Source: Armillaria gallica
Taxonomy: Eukaryota; Basidiomycota; Agaricomycetes; Agaricales; Physalacriaceae
Reading direction: 5' to 3'
Length of the DNA: 64,000 nt
Assembly (NCBI GenBank): GCA_037576215.1
Contig: JBANDB010000002.1
Coordinates: 372,001 to 436,000, forward strand
Shown one piece after another: positions 35,574-48,243 of this stretch. Made by a program: the position numbers and the translations under genes. Under the pieces are notes generated by a model. That model had not been told where the DNA came from. It was given only the letters and a program-made list of their open reading frames with translations, and ran no database searches. Within the stretch, counting starts at the first letter, position 1; each line of letters begins with the position of its first letter.

Positions 35574-36027
35574 CTACTCGTAGTTCCAAGTGACCTGGAT
35601 ACGCCCGTCATCGAGAGGAGCGAGCTTCTCGAATGCAGACGGCGAAAGGTCAATCCCATTATGACCACAGCCAGGGCAGAGGTCGCCGATGGTAGTGTCT
35701 ACAAATTTGCCCTTGTCTGAGAGCATATATCAGCACGGTACAGACATTGAGGTACTATTAAACATACAGTGCACACCGATGTGCTTCCAACAGTGCGCTC
35801 CTCCAGCATACTGGTTGCTGGAGAGCGCGACGATGTGGTCCGAGTTCTGCATGGGTGCGCCGCAGGCCCCAACCCCACCGTTGGGAGTGTACCAAGTCGC
35901 TATGAGTCGGTATGAGCATGCTAACAACAAAACTGTAGCAGAAGTGTGTACCTTCTCCGGTCAGCGCATTGACCAAGCCAACAGACAAAGTCAATGCAGC
36001 AATGATGGATTGTTTGAGAGAGAACAT
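35574..36027 (-). CDS. RlpA-like double-psi beta-barrel secreted protein
   Basis: Three exons: 36027-35952, 35899-35768 and 35716-35574, with two 51-nt GT-AG introns, giving 116 residues. Residues 1-21 are a signal peptide (MFSLKQSIIAALTLSVGLVNA). The mature part matches the compact RlpA/barwin-like family common in basidiomycetes: ATWYTPNGGVGACG, then SDHIVALSSNQY, then DLCPGCGHNGIDLSPSAF, ending QVTWNYE. Its four mature cysteines fit two disulfides. Such proteins are secreted and related to expansin domain 1 and cerato-platanin-like folds, but catalysis is not established for this type. It looks intact and unlike the decaying genes around it. Confidence 0.88.
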
Positions 36028-36925
36028 CGTGAATGTTGAGTATTCGAAAGACTTGTGGGTAATCGAATGAGGGTATGGCGAGACTATTCAACACTTTTAT
36101 ACTTACTCGAAGGGTCGAGAGAAACGGAGATTATCAGATAGAAAAGGCGCATCTGAGGAATAGTATCGGATTAAAGAAAAAATGCACCCAAGAGCAAAAC
36201 CGAGATACCGATCCATACTTAGCTAAAGAAAAGGTGTAAAACAGCACACAAGTTCACCTAGTTCTAGTATTATTAACACCGGCCGAGGAATAAAGATAGA
36301 GGGCGCGCGCACGCGAAACCAACAATGAAGATGGCCCAGGCATCTGCAATTCACACTTAGCCCAAACCCCAGAACAGAGCCAATTTTCAGGATGAGAAAG
36401 CCTGAGCAGAGACCATTCAAGATAGCTGAGACCCTCATACGTCAAGTCCAGCAGCACCAGATAACAAATTCTGAAGAGAGGGCGTCCCACTCAACTAGTA
36501 CTGAATGGGTCCACATCCACCGGCGCGGAGAGATGGATAAAGCGGGCTCGTAGAGTTTGAACTAGAAGCGAGGGCGCGATCAATAATCGTTAGGCGTAGT
36601 TAAAAGAATACCGCTGTACCATATTGGCCGGCCTATTAAACAGACGTGTAAGGCCTGTAAGGAGCGGAGCAGCAAAGACCTTCACCTTTAGAATATCCAT
36701 ATGGTAGGTTAAACGTTTCCGTACGAAACAGAAAATTGAGGAGAGTGGGGGACGGTTGTAAGAAGTATGAAGACAAGTTGATGGAGATGAGTACAAAAAG
36801 AGAATCCCCGGCTGAAAATATGATGCGGGTTTGTTTTATCTCAAACGAATATTTCAAAGTTAGTTAGTCAACGAAAAAAGATGCAGGCAGAGAATGCCAG
36901 CGAGAGTTAAACGAAGACACTAAGT
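36028..36925. other. No gene recognised upstream of the RlpA-like gene
   Basis: This should hold the RlpA-like promoter (minus strand, just right of 36027), where an ACTTTTATA stretch at about 36093 could be a TATA region. Only short frames of no clear quality occur. A run of alternating GC (GGGCGCGCGCACGCG) lies at about 36301. Confidence 0.35.
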
Positions 36926-36929
36926 TCAC

Positions 36930-38600
36930 ATTGACGGTCGGCGTACGAGGATGGTGATTAGTGGTCAAGGTGGATCCGAGATTAGACTGGCGTCTCGGAC
37001 TACCTCGACGATGCAAGCCGCGGTGTCTCCTGGATCTTACACTTGATGTAAGGACATGAATATTACGCGTGAAATTTGATGCAGCATGTAACAGTAAGAT
37101 GATATACCAACAGACATGAGAACAGTTGTTCTCTGCAAGTCGAACTTTTACCAATCTGACGAGACCATTAGTTCTCGTACGGAGATGATCTATGAGGCGA
37201 CTGACCCAATCAACGCTTGAAGGAAAATATTCTTGCTTTCCTTCTGGTTACGCTATTAGTACGACAGACTAGAATAGAATCAACATACATCCCCCCGTCC
37301 AACTCGGGCCACTTCTTCAGTTAGAAACCATTTAACACATCATGAAGGCGGCATGTCTTCCAGCACGTACTGGGGAACGCACATGCGGAGCCTACGACAT
37401 ATCAGCACTACTTGCAAGGACGCTACTCTTACTCACGAACTTTCAACGGCGTACTCTATTTGATATCAAGTTCATTAGAATGCGCCCACACGGCTGGCGA
37501 GAATAACGGAGGCGTTGTAAGGCTGTAATTGTGGTCTGCATGGTGTCTACCATCGATTGATTTTGTCAAGACGTCGACTTATCCGCATAGGACATGCCGT
37601 GTTAAGACCTGGAGAAATGCGTCAAGATTGGTTTTAAAGAATGATGGGACGAACGATGCACCGGTAAGACTGAAGTCACCTCAAGGACGGTCATTTTCAT
37701 TGCTCGGGATTTTCTCTTTGGGTCCAGCACATTGCGGAGTGGGTTAAGAGCACATATATCGACACTGGGAGAGGTATTGCTTTATCTTAGGCCGTGACTC
37801 GTATGTACCGAGCCTGAAGCTCCCAAAGGGCCCATTGATGCCTTTATGGTCATAATCAAGTCCATAGAGTAGTCCGCCCAACAGGAAGCCGTCACATTTT
37901 GATCAACGGCATTACGTCAAGACCTAGGGAAAGCTTTAAGATAGGATAAGAGACATGCACGAATGACGCACCCAGTCGCGAGTCAGCAATTCGACGACGG
38001 TATCTTCAGAGTAAAGCCAGCATATATGTACTGGCTTTCATTCTCGCCAGAAAGAAAAAACCCGGCAGAGAAGACGCGAAAGAGATGAATCTAAAGAAAT
38101 GAGGTTGCTCTCGTCGGTCAACAAAGAAGCGACACTGGTATATAGCGAAAAACATACCGTTATTTATGCCTCAACGTTGTAGATGGCAGCCATGGTCTGG
38201 AACAGCGGTGGAGCAGAAATATGTAGTAATGTCGAGAGGAGTGGAATTATTCACAGACGTCGAGAGCAAGGAAGGCCGTGACGTGACGTCATGCAATCAT
38301 CTTTCTTCTTTCCTTCCTTCCACCACGACGACCGAAATCACAACTAGCAATTCTTATCGTGTCAAGAATGTCCTCAACAAGTGTTACTGACGAGGCCCGC
38401 CGCTGCCAACGATGGAAAAGGCTGCTCTCGGAGCGAGGTCCCGATACTCATCGATGATTTGAGATTTTCTTGCTCGTGATCATATCAAAAGGTCGGCCCG
38501 GCACCATTATCATTACTACAAGAAATTGAACAAAATCATAGCGACGAATTCTGCTTCATCGTTGGACGTCCGAGTCGCTCGCCCGAATCTTCCTCTGCTG
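36930..38600. repeat. Segmental duplication, copy 1 (partner about 44130-45960)
   Basis: The block beginning GACGGTCGGCGTACGAGGAT at about 36931 reappears at 44128. The two stay alignable, with many indels, through AGTAATGTCGAGAGGA at about 38225/45687. They are the left parts of two units of about 6-7 kb, each ending in a 7TM gene (F or G). No gene supported inside. Confidence 0.65.
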
Positions 38601-38655
38601 TTGGTAGGCGAATATATGAACATCTCTTGAATGGTATCAGCGTGGAGCGAGCATG

Positions 38656-39555
38656 CTAGGATATCCAGCATCCAGGGCGAGAAGCGGAGGCTGCAACCTG
38701 GCGGTGATGTGGATGCACAGGGTATGATCGGCTTGGTATCGTCGTCGTCAACCCCGATGGGCTGACCGATGCGGTATTGTCGTATATTGCGTTGGTTAGT
38801 TCATCGCGACTGGCGTGATGGTTCTGGGTCCTCTTGTCCCTCTTGCTGCGCAGGAAATCCTCCCAGTCGTCAGGTTCAGTGTCTGTGTTGTGGTGCACGA
38901 GACGCCAGAGTATCTTCCGCTCCTCTGATGCCTTCCTATCGTCGTAACGCAGCTTTCCGAGGAGCGTTAACAGGAACCACCTATCGTATTCACGAGCATG
39001 AAGGGTTGGCGCGTCATCTGGGGCCTCGCCGGGGGTATAGGGCTTATCGTTCAGCAATGAAAACACGCAGCGGTGCGAATCGAATGGGTGGATAGGCGGC
39101 GCGTGGCTCGGTACGACAACGACGTTCTTCCTCTAGGCTGTAACCCGATCACTGACAGCCGCGTGATTTCTCTACTACCAATGAATTCTTAAATTTCTAT
39201 AATCGACTTCGATATACTCACCAAAACCTCACCCTCACAGGCAAACAGCAGCACACCCCTCTCGTTTAACGGCCTTTCCATGGCCCTATCTCTGAACACT
39301 ACAACCGTTTCAAAGCCAAACCTCAGTCAGCGATGTGGCAATCAGTGGCGACCCCTTCATATACGCGATCGCACTCACCAGGGTGTAGGTCCAGGAACGT
39401 ATTTCGGATACTGGTACTTCCCAGTCTTCCATTTCGCGAGGCGAGATTATACTGGAAGGTGGCAAGTTGGTGTTTGTTACTTTGTGGCCATTGTTATTAC
39501 AAATCACGAGCCCTGAGGCTGCCTTTGTTTTGTTTTCGGAAGTCCGGGAAACCAC
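38656..39555 (-). pseudogene. Family 2 copy in unit F (decayed)
   Basis: Same two-exon plan as the intact copy. The start codon is GTG in place of ATG near 39555. Exon 1 frameshifts after MKGSPLIATS (near 39325). Exon 2 has TAG where the intact copy has TGG (GCC TAG AGG, near 39130). From about 39066 to 38656 exon 2 is open, with REYDRWFLLTLLGK and KILWRLVHH, and a longer C-terminus than the intact copy (SPSGLTTTIPSRSYP). Confidence 0.65.
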
Positions 39556-40937
39556 AGCAAAAGTACCTGCTTATTCGTTTCATGTCAAGTTCTCAGACTG
39601 ATATCTCTCTTAGTTTGGCATCGATCTTTTGTTGTTGAATATACAACAAAATTTGTCTGCACTCTTGAAGTAGCTCAACACAGAGATATCTGCCGCGGAG
39701 ATTCATTTCAAGTGTTCGTCTTCATCATCTTCTCTTTCGGTATCAGCTAACAAATCCGCAACAGACCTAGCATCTAATCAGGACAATCAAAAGTTTCTTT
39801 CTTCTCACGACGTGTTCCTCTTGCGTTGCATGGTCTTGGCGGGCTATCGATGACCCTTCTCTTCCAAACCTCACCGCTTCGAACAGCCCATGTCTAGGTT
39901 CAGCCGTCTTTCCCACTTGCCCTACAACAATCTTCACTGGAGAAATGATACTTGCCAAGGTATGTGTTTGGAAACTCGTTCTATTTGACCTCTTATTTAA
40001 TATTGATGAAAGGCTCGAGGCTTGTCTTCTGGTCTATACCCTCAGGAAAGCGGTGGAACAGTTCCGTCCTGTTTCAAGGAGATCGCTAACGTCACGGTCC
40101 GTGATGTTGACTGGGTCGATGATTGGATACTTTGTAAAGCTTTACGTGCTAGAACATAACTTCCAGTTAATGTCTTCATTCACTTGAAGTTCAGTACGAT
40201 TACTAAAAAGACCTTTGCCGTGTGTACTTAATTGTATCCCTGCGACCGCCGAATGGTACTAGGCCCTTTTGTCAAAGACACGCGTATTCCCGATTTCCAC
40301 TTGAACAGCTTCTTCGTTGATGCGCTTAAAGATCGCTCAGAACCTTCATATTGCGGTATCAAGTATCATATCCTGAAACAATCGTGTGGATGACCTATAC
40401 CGCATTCGAAGGAGTACTGATGCTTCTTGTGGCAGTAATTTAGGTTCGAGTCATAGCCCCTTACTGATTCAGACGTGCCTATAAGAACTTAGAACAGATA
40501 GCCGCAACCTGCGAGAAGTAAGGATGATGTAGCAGCCTACCAAATTATTCGTGGAGAATGTCGATATATTATCATAAGCTCTAAGTGGTGAACCAGTCTC
40601 TCTAACCGGACATGATACTGAGCCTCGTAACTTTTAATCTATCTATCTAAGGCCGGAATCAGATGGAATAGCAGCCTCAGCCCCCCTGATAAGTTGAATC
40701 ATTAATTCCCACCTGGCCGGCGTCTTATTACTCGAGTAGACAGTCTACGAGCCGCATAAGCGAAGCACCTTGAACTTGGCATCATTGGCCGTCGGAGATC
40801 GCACCTGAAAAACGGTGCAACACTAAGTATGCGTTCATGTGAACAAGACAATGAAGGAGCTACTCTAATTTCAAGGCTTTAAAACAAAGGATATCGTGGA
40901 ATACGATCTAGCGTGAACAAAAATAGTGTTCATGTCC

Positions 40938-41397
40938 AAGGGGGTCCGAATATGAAAAAAAAAGACATGGGGTCGATTAAATATTTTCGTGCATCGGCGC
41001 TGGACCTACCTACCTCCACGTGACTTGTATGATGTCATTCTGCCTAATTTAGGCTCATTTTGACGCTTTTTGGCCTATTTTTGTCTCAAAAGTACCTGTT
41101 TGATAGATATCCTGATGTTTTTGCACACAGTCTGTATTCTATTGGGCATATATTGCAAAATTTGTTTATTAAGGTGTGTGACATCATCATGATGCAGTAA
41201 GCATTGATGCCAAAGAGTGCTGGTGAAGATGTCTAGAAAACCCATTATCATACTCTCAGAGGTAGATATCATGTACCATGGTATGTATTACATCAAAATT
41301 TATCTATAACATCCCCCAAAAAGTCGTTTTTAGGCCCCAATATGGGAGGTCAACTTTTTTTTTCGGGCCTGCCGGGCCGACATTCCGGTACCCCCTT
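40938..41397. mobile_element. 460-bp MITE with 10-bp target duplication
   Basis: Ends are AAGGGGGTCCGAATATG and the complement of AAGGGGGTACCGGAATG. The 10-bp duplication GTTCATGTCC flanks it at 40928-40937 and 41398-41407. Unit D at about 32295 has the same sequence without the insert, giving a clean empty site. Long A and T runs lie near both ends. No coding capacity. A duplication of about 9-11 bp fits Mutator-like elements best. Confidence 0.8.
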
Positions 41398-41567
41398 GTT
41401 CATGTCCAAATCGAGAAGACATCAACTGCGGTCCGTTCGTCTCCGAGTTGTCTCCGTTCTTGGGTCAAACCGGCATTGTACTCGAGGCTTCTTCCTCGAC
41501 TAATTTCGGTCTATTTTAATTGTTATCCTTGCTGCTGTCTCCTTGCAAATGTCCATTCCTATCTTTC

Positions 41568-41612
41568 TTGAGAAGCAGGCTGTGTTCCGCCGGAACACAG
41601 CCTGCTTCTCAA
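41568..41612. repeat. 45-bp perfect inverted repeat (hairpin)
   Basis: Two 22-bp arms, TTGAGAAGCAGGCTGTGTTC plus CG and its exact complement, are separated by one base. The right arm corresponds to sequence also present in unit G (near 47990). The left arm is extra here, so the palindrome arose by local inverted duplication. Confidence 0.85.
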
Positions 41613-42051
41613 TATTCCTAAAATCCATCATCCGCTGGCGACTTGGCACTGGTGCGGTGTTCTCAAGGTCTTCGAATACAGTCTCTTCAGCATGGTCTTC
41701 CTGCCTTTCACTGCCCAGATTCGCCTTCATCGCTTTAGCTATTCTTCATTACAAGGCAGCCAAAGAACACGTATTCAACGTTCAAGTCAATATGTCAAGG
41801 TCACCCTGTCACTACGCACTTCAGTTCAAATTCACTGGGCCTTTTCTATGATCATCATGAAACAGATGAGGTTCTCAGTTCCATCTTGATAGTTCTCGTC
41901 GCTCACGTATGATTGATCAATCTGCCAATCTGCATATTAAATATCAGAACAGATTATCAATTGTCGCCTCCTTGTCCAATAGTGAATGCGTGCCGCCGAT
42001 ACTTACCTTAACGATATTTTGCATCATCACAACATTTACTTTTTACTCTAC

Positions 42052-42059
42052 TATATAAG
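42052..42059 (+). promoter_or_regulatory. TATA box of 7TM copy F
   Basis: TATATAAG, 58 bp before the ATG at 42110. Confidence 0.6.
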
Positions 42060-42109
42060 TAGACAGTGGTTCAGCAACAGGATGTAGCATTGTTCCTTCA
42101 CTTGCCATC

Positions 42110-43503
42110 ATGACCGCTAGAACATATCCCAGGACAGATTCACCTGACCTAACCGACGACCAGATCAAAGATATCGTTGTTGCTCTGGATATGCGGTTCA
42201 GCAGTGTAATCATTGCTGCATTGCTATACGGTATGAGAATTTAAATCCGCGCGATGATTTCAGTCAATCAATATTTGAAGGAATATACACTGGAGTGGTC
42301 GCCGTTACCTTGTGGGCTGTTGGTCTGTGCTCTTCAATTCTTTTGATGCACACCTCTTTGACTGGTGCCTAGCTTCAAGGAATAACTGCGAGAATTATCC
42401 TAAAAGGCCACATTTTCTTGTTTTTATCATCCTGCTTTTGTATCTTCTGGGGGTTTTTGACCTTTACAGTGAATGGGCGCTGGATATTTTGTATTACATC
42501 AATCCCAATTGGACATCCCATTGGGCTGCAGCCGAATCTGCCCCAGAGCGTTCTACCCCAGTCCAATTGACCATAGGGATCAATGCAATTCTGTGCACGA
42601 TTCTTGCTGATGCGTCTTTGGTGTGGACTTTAACATTTGTTTTTGCCTGAGTCCTTGCTCATGGATTCCTAGATATGGCGCTGTTGGATCGTCTGGGGTC
42701 GGTCATGGCGCATTGTACTCGTTCCGATTGTTTGTACTACCTTGGCAACAGGCATGTCTTTGAATTCATAAACCCGACGATTTTCGACTCATCAGCACTG
42801 ATGTAAACCTAGCCAGTAGAGGGATCGTAGCTTATTATGATACTTTCGGAGCCAATGTGCCACCCCGAGCCCTATTCCTCCAGAATATCGTCAGCTGGTC
42901 CACGCTATACTCGTCGCTCATATTGGCCACTTTGCTATGGTGTACCATTCTCATCATCTATCGTATTTTGAGAGTGGGCGGTGCTACTGGAAGGACACGT
43001 GTATATCAAAGAGTGATAGAGATGCTCGTAGAATCTGCGTTACTCTACTCTGCGGTGATAGTCGTTCTGCTGGTATTTGAAGCCCGTAATGAGGTAGCCG
43101 GGGGGTACATCGAAGAGTTTGCGATTACGATGAGAGTAAGCATATCCAATTTGTTTTGTCTTTTTCCGTGTCATGACTAAAAGTTCTCTGCTAGGGAATC
43201 GTGCCAACAATTCTAGTCGGTCGCGTTGCAGCAGGACATGCACGCTCAGACGATTCCTGGAGCGAAAATTCTGCGGCGTCGTCACTTCGATTCCAAAATC
43301 ACTCGAGTTCGCAGAATGACAGCGAAATGAGTGCTGAATCGGGCCGAGACACAGCATCTCCGCACATAAGACCGGACTTAGAAGAGGGCTTGAAGGACAT
43401 TACAGAGTTACAAGTGGAGGGAGCTGCGCCAGCTTTCAGTGCACACGATTGTTCCGCGCGCGTCTTTGGGACATCGAGTTCTGTAGATCGATTCACCGTG
43501 TGA
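42110..43503 (+). CDS. Seven-transmembrane protein, copy F
   Basis: Exons: 42110-42230, 42281 to about 42367, about 42400-42620, 42673-42751, 42813-43135 and 43195-43503. Introns 1, 3 and 5 are GT-AG. Intron 4 uses a GC donor (42752) with a CTGAT branch point. The reading frame is open through TM3, WRCWIVWG, TM4, TM5 (LYSSLILATLLWCTILIIYR), TM6 (VESALLYSAVIVVLLVF) and TM7 (GIVPTILVGRVAAGHA). A tail of about 85 residues, rich in S, D and E, follows and ends at TGA 43501-43503. The exon 2/3 junction is not resolved. This is the best preserved member of the A/F/G/H subgroup. A receptor or sensor role at a membrane is inferred only from topology. Confidence 0.68.
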
Positions 43504-43772
43504 AGGAAGAGGGGCTTATGATTTGGTAGCGATCAGCTCGGACTCTGCCCCCCCTCTCCCCAAAAAGAAGCAGCCATGATTTTACGGGGAATAAATATCT
43601 CTAATTGATTGATAATATTCGAATAACCACTGTTCTTCCTACAATTGATCAGACCATCTATTCCATACGAATGATAGATATGGTATTACCGCCATATCTC
43701 AGCTTCCTCACATGTGAGCCAATTGAGCCATGTCCTCCTGACACCGATGCCAAGTAATGTGAAAGTCACTGT

Positions 43773-44027
43773 CTATACTCTGGTACTCCATGGAGAGAAA
43801 ACACCCACAAGCACATACGCAGCACTGACTGGACATAACCAAGAGAGTGAGCTATATGGTTGATAATCGGCATGCATAGCCACTTTGAGCGATGTCAGAA
43901 AGGCGTGTCCCATTACGATCAAAGAGACGCACCCAGCCCAGCCTAAATACCGCCCAGGCGCGTATGGGCATGCGACTATCTGCTCTGCTGCTAGAATGAA
44001 ATCGGTCTCGGGTTCATAGTTGCTCAT
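43773..44027 (-). CDS. Short hypothetical frame with hydrophobic segments
   Basis: An 84-codon frame starting MSNYEPETDF, with two hydrophobic stretches (YLGWAGCVSLIVMGHAFL and LCPVSAAYVLVGVF). No relatives elsewhere in the window and no splice or promoter support. It lies between copy F and the second segmental duplication. It may be one exon of a membrane protein or chance. Confidence 0.2.
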   Translation of the reverse strand: MSNYEPETDFILAAEQIVACPYAPGRYLGWAGCVSLIVMGHAFLTSLKVAMHADYQPYSSLSWLCPVSAAYVLVGVFSPWSTRV

Positions 44028-44129
44028 TTGGTCACCTGCACACTGATTAAAAGGCTGATCTCGCAGATACGCAAAGAAAGGAGATAAGGAAGAGCGTGCT
44101 ACGTCGCTTCGAATTTACGAGCGACGTCG

Positions 44130-45960
44130 ACGGTCGGCGTACGAGGATGGTGATCAGTGGTCAAGGTGAATCTGAGATTGGACTCGCGTCTCGGCCCGGC
44201 CCGACGATGTATCTCCTGGATCTTACGTTTGAGTTAAAGCCATGAATATTATGCGTAAAATTTGATGCAGCATGTAAGAGCAAGATGGTATACCAACAGA
44301 CATAAGAACAGTTATTCTCTACAAGTCGAGCTTGTATCAATCTGACAGTGGGACGATTAGTTCTCGAACGGAGATAATCTCTGAGGCGACTGACGCATTC
44401 AAAGCTTGAAGAAAAATATTATTGCTTTCCTTCTGGTTACGCTATTAGTACGACAGACTGGAATAGAATCAGCATACATACCTACGTCAAACTCGGGCCT
44501 CTTTTTAAAGTTAGAAACCGTTCAAACATCGTTATGAAGGCGCCACAGCAGCACGGTACCTTCCGGCACGTCCTGATGAACGCTTTTGGCTTTCAAACAA
44601 CGCGTCAACTTGCTCGCTGCCATCGTTGTTAGCCACGACTTCGACATCAGTTCTCCTCACTCTATGTGCTCTGGATTTTCGAGAAGATTTGTTGATCTTT
44701 CAAGGAAATAAATGGGGGTGCGTATTGCGGAGCCTACGGCATACAAGAGCCTAGACGAAATATCAACTCTATTTGGAAGGATAGAAATCTTACGCATCGT
44801 CAACGGCGTATTCCGGACCAGTCATATGTAGCCTCGGGTATATCGCTTTGAGGTATGACTACTGAAGCAAGCACGGATATGAAGTTTATTAGAGTACACC
44901 CACACGGCTGGTGAGAATAACGGAGGCGTTGTAAGGTTGTAATTCTGACTTGCAGTTGTGGCCTGGCTTTGCCGCTTCCGTGAGTTGCCAAGACTTCGAC
45001 TTATCCGCACAGGACATGCCATGTGGACCTGGAGAAATTCGTCAAGATTGACTTTAAAGAATGATGGAACAAATAACGCACCGGCAATAATGAAGTCGCA
45101 TCAACGACGGTCAATTTTTCAATGCTCGAACTTTGCTCTTTGGGTCCAGGACATCACAGAGTGGACTACGAGCGCATACATCGATGCTGAGGAGACAAGA
45201 AATCCTAGGAGAGGTGTTGTTGTATATCAGGTTAGTGACTCGCATGTACCAAGCTTGAAGCTCCCGAAGCTTGATTCCTTGCTAGGCCCGTTGACGCCTT
45301 TGTAACCATTGTCGAGCCCACAGAGTAGTACGCTTCACTGGAAATTGTTATATTTCGGACACAATGTGAACAAAAGCATTGTATACAGACCTAGAGAAGG
45401 CTTGAAGTAACAGACGATAAGCGACATGGACGAACTACGCACCTAGTCGCAATTCAGCAGTTCAACGGTAATGTCTTCAGTGCCCAGACAGCATACATAC
45501 GCATCAAATTCTCGTCAAGGTAAAAAAAAATGAGTAGATACTAGAGAAGAAGCAAATGATGAATTTGCAGGACGCCAGTCAACAAGAAGTGACACTGGTG
45601 TGTAGCGACAAACTTACTGTTACTTGCTCCTCAGAGCCATCGACAGTATCCAAGCTCCTCACGGAGGGCGGTGGAGCAGAAAGAGGTAGTAATGTCGAGA
45701 GGAATATGGCTATTCATGGACGTCGGGATGAAGGAAGGCCGTGACTGTGACGCATATGGCAGCCGTCTCAGTTCTTCTCTTCCTCCACCACGACGACGGA
45801 AATCACTGTCAGTAATTCTTACCGCGCCGAGAACGACCTCAACAAGTGTTACCTCTTAGGATCGCCGCTGCCGAAGATGGAAAAGGCTGCTCTTGGAGCA
45901 AGGTCCCAATACGTACCGATGATTTGAGTCTATCTTTCTCATGATCCTAGTCATATCAAA
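44130..45960. repeat. Segmental duplication, copy 2 (partner about 36930-38600)
   Basis: Alignable with 36930-38600, including the GACGGTCGGCGTACGAGGAT start and AGTACACCCACACGGCTGG/GAATAACGGAGGCGTTGTAA near 44895-44935 (37480-37520 in copy 1). Several insertions make it longer, for example about 44560-44720. No gene supported. Confidence 0.6.
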
Positions 45961-46025
45961 GGTTGGTTCAACACTGTCATTATTTTTGCAAGGAACTAAA
46001 GAAAATAATAGCTACGAGTTCCGCT

Positions 46026-46960
46026 TCAGGACTGGATGGCGCTCGCCTGATCTTCCTCTACTGTCCATGGGCGGCCATCTGAGCAAACATTACAGCGTGG
46101 AGGTTCAAACCAGCTCGTTCGATATCCAGTCCTCAAGGCAAGAAATGAAGGAGGTCGCAGGGGAGAGGCCGCTTGGTATCGCTGGGGCTGGTGGCGAGGC
46201 TGAGGTGGAGGGTACGGCTGGCTTGGCATCGTCGTCGTCAACCCCGATGGGCCGACCGGTGACATATTGACATATATGCTGTTGGCAGGTTCATCGTGAC
46301 CGACGCGATGATGCTGGGCATCGTCGTCCCTCTTGCTACGCAGGAAGTCAGTCCAGTCTTCGGGCTCATGGTGCGGGTCTTGAATGTTGCGATCCTTCGA
46401 CGCCTTCTAATCGTCGTAGCGCTGCTTTTACAGGAGGGTTAATAGGAACCACCTGTCATATTCACGAGCATTGAGGGTTGGCGCATCGTCTGGGGTGTCG
46501 GGAGCGATATATGGCTTGTCGCTCAGGATTGCGAGCAAGCGTCGCTCAGAGTCGAAGGAGGTGTACAGGCGGCGCATGGCTCTATACGACAGATATTTCG
46601 CTTGTCAATGCTGTTACGCGTTCGGTAACCGCCACATGATTGTTCTGTTCCCAGTGAGCTCTCTAATTTTGTAATCGTGTTTAATGCACTCACCAAAACC
46701 TCTCCCTCGTAGACTAGCAGCATTGTATCATCAGCGAGGTTTCCAAAGCCCTCTCCCTCAGCATCCGAATGTTCTCAAAGCCTATGGCGTCAATCTACGA
46801 TGTGACTATCAGTGGCGACCCCTCCGTAATTGCGATCGTACTCACCAGCTTGTAGGTGTAATCCCATATCTCGGACATCGGCACCTCCCAGTCCTCCATA
46901 GCGAGTCCATATTAAAAGCTAACCAGTGGGTGTTCATTACTTTGTGGCTGGTGTACTAAT
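46026..46960 (-). pseudogene. Family 2 remnant (unit G)
   Basis: Homologous to the intact family 2 gene on the minus strand, with traces of the MKGSPLIATS exon (about 46810-46880), the intron donor after GAGGTTTTG (about 46700), and the exon 2 C-terminus (TTTMPSQPYPPPQPRHQ, about 46200). Multiple frameshifts and deletions leave no long frame. Confidence 0.5.
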
Positions 46961-48243
46961 TACAAATCGCGAGCCCTGAAGACCGTCAGCCTTTGTATTC
47001 TTTCCGGCCATATGGCAAATTACAGCTGAGGTTTGTCATTCTTCATCTCGTATTAAGCTCTCAGACTGAGCACCCACTCCTAGTCTGGCTCGAATCCTTC
47101 ATTGGTGAATGTTCAGCAAAATTGGCATGCAGTAATTCCTCGACTAGGTGCCACAAGGATGCATGACGCGGAAAGGATCATCCTTCATACTGGGATTTTG
47201 CAGAGAGTTAATCTCTATTGTTTTCTCTCTCGCTTGCCTCCGTATCCACCAAGCGGCTGGGACAATAAACCCCCGCCACGGACCGAGCGTCTAATCCTGT
47301 GGCGCAGCATCAACCTCGCTTCACATGTCAACGGCAACGGACCAAGGTGGGTGGTCAAAATCCTGTAGATTATTTCGATGCATATCTGAAGGATATGTCA
47401 GACACCTAAGTTGGCTCGCAGAAACGTCAAGGACTGCTGTGCCCGCTAAAATGGCAATTCTTGATGTAATACTCACTGGCACAATTAGACGTTTCTTTTG
47501 GTGCTTTTACTGCTTGTAACGAGCGGCCCGTCTCCAATTCTTGTACAGCTTGAGACTTGTTCGTAGATCTATGGCGGGGTAGCCTTTGCATCCTCAGAAC
47601 TTTGCGATTGAGGTCCTCAGATGGGCGGAGCGTCGTCGGCCTGCCATCCCTCGCGGTCAATGTTTGTGCTATTATTCTCACCGCAATGTCGGGCAAAGTT
47701 TATGTCCTGTTATATTGCGATCGTTTCAACGACTTGCAGGCGTCGCCATCTGAGGTTTTTCACAAGTTTTTTTTTGTATCATACCCGCCTCTTTGTGGTT
47801 CCCCTTACGAGTCGCTCCTACAAGTTTCGACGTGATACGGCTTCTACTTCAGAATCCAGACAGGCAATGTTGATATTATGTGATCTTTGTTGTATCTATC
47901 AACGCGTTATCTTCCACCTCTACTCCGCGAGAGGCACTGTGCTTGATGCTTCTTTCAATTCACTCCCCGGCAAGATGTTCATTCCTATCTTTCCAGAACA
48001 CAGTATGCTGCTCAATGTCGTAAAAACTATCATCCGCTGATGACTTGGCACTGTTTCAAGGTCTTTGAACATTGCTTCTTCAGCGTCGTCTTCCTGTCTT
48101 TCGCTCTCGGCTTTGCTTTCGTTGCTTCGGATAGTCTTCTTTACACGGTAGGAAGCCATGGGCTTGAACCAGAACCCTCGGATGGCGGAATAAAATCTCG
48201 TGTACGCGCAGTGGGGATTCAACGGACTTTCTCGGGGTTCCTT
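46961..48243. other. Decayed unit G sequence upstream of family 2
   Basis: Contains minus-strand traces shared with 32.5 and 41.6 kb, such as SERQEDDAEEAMFKDLE near 48095. A run of TTTTTTTT lies at about 47768. No functional gene is supported. Just right of it (48245-48275) the stretch TTGGGACCTTGTCCGGTTAT is also present at 16248 upstream of copy A. Confidence 0.45.

Noticed and set aside
36301..36316. Z-DNA-like alternating GC run
   Set aside because: Too short (about 12 bp) to mean much.
40430..40470. B-box-like GGTTCGAGTC
   Set aside because: No A box at the right distance, and the paralogous sequence in unit D lacks the motif.
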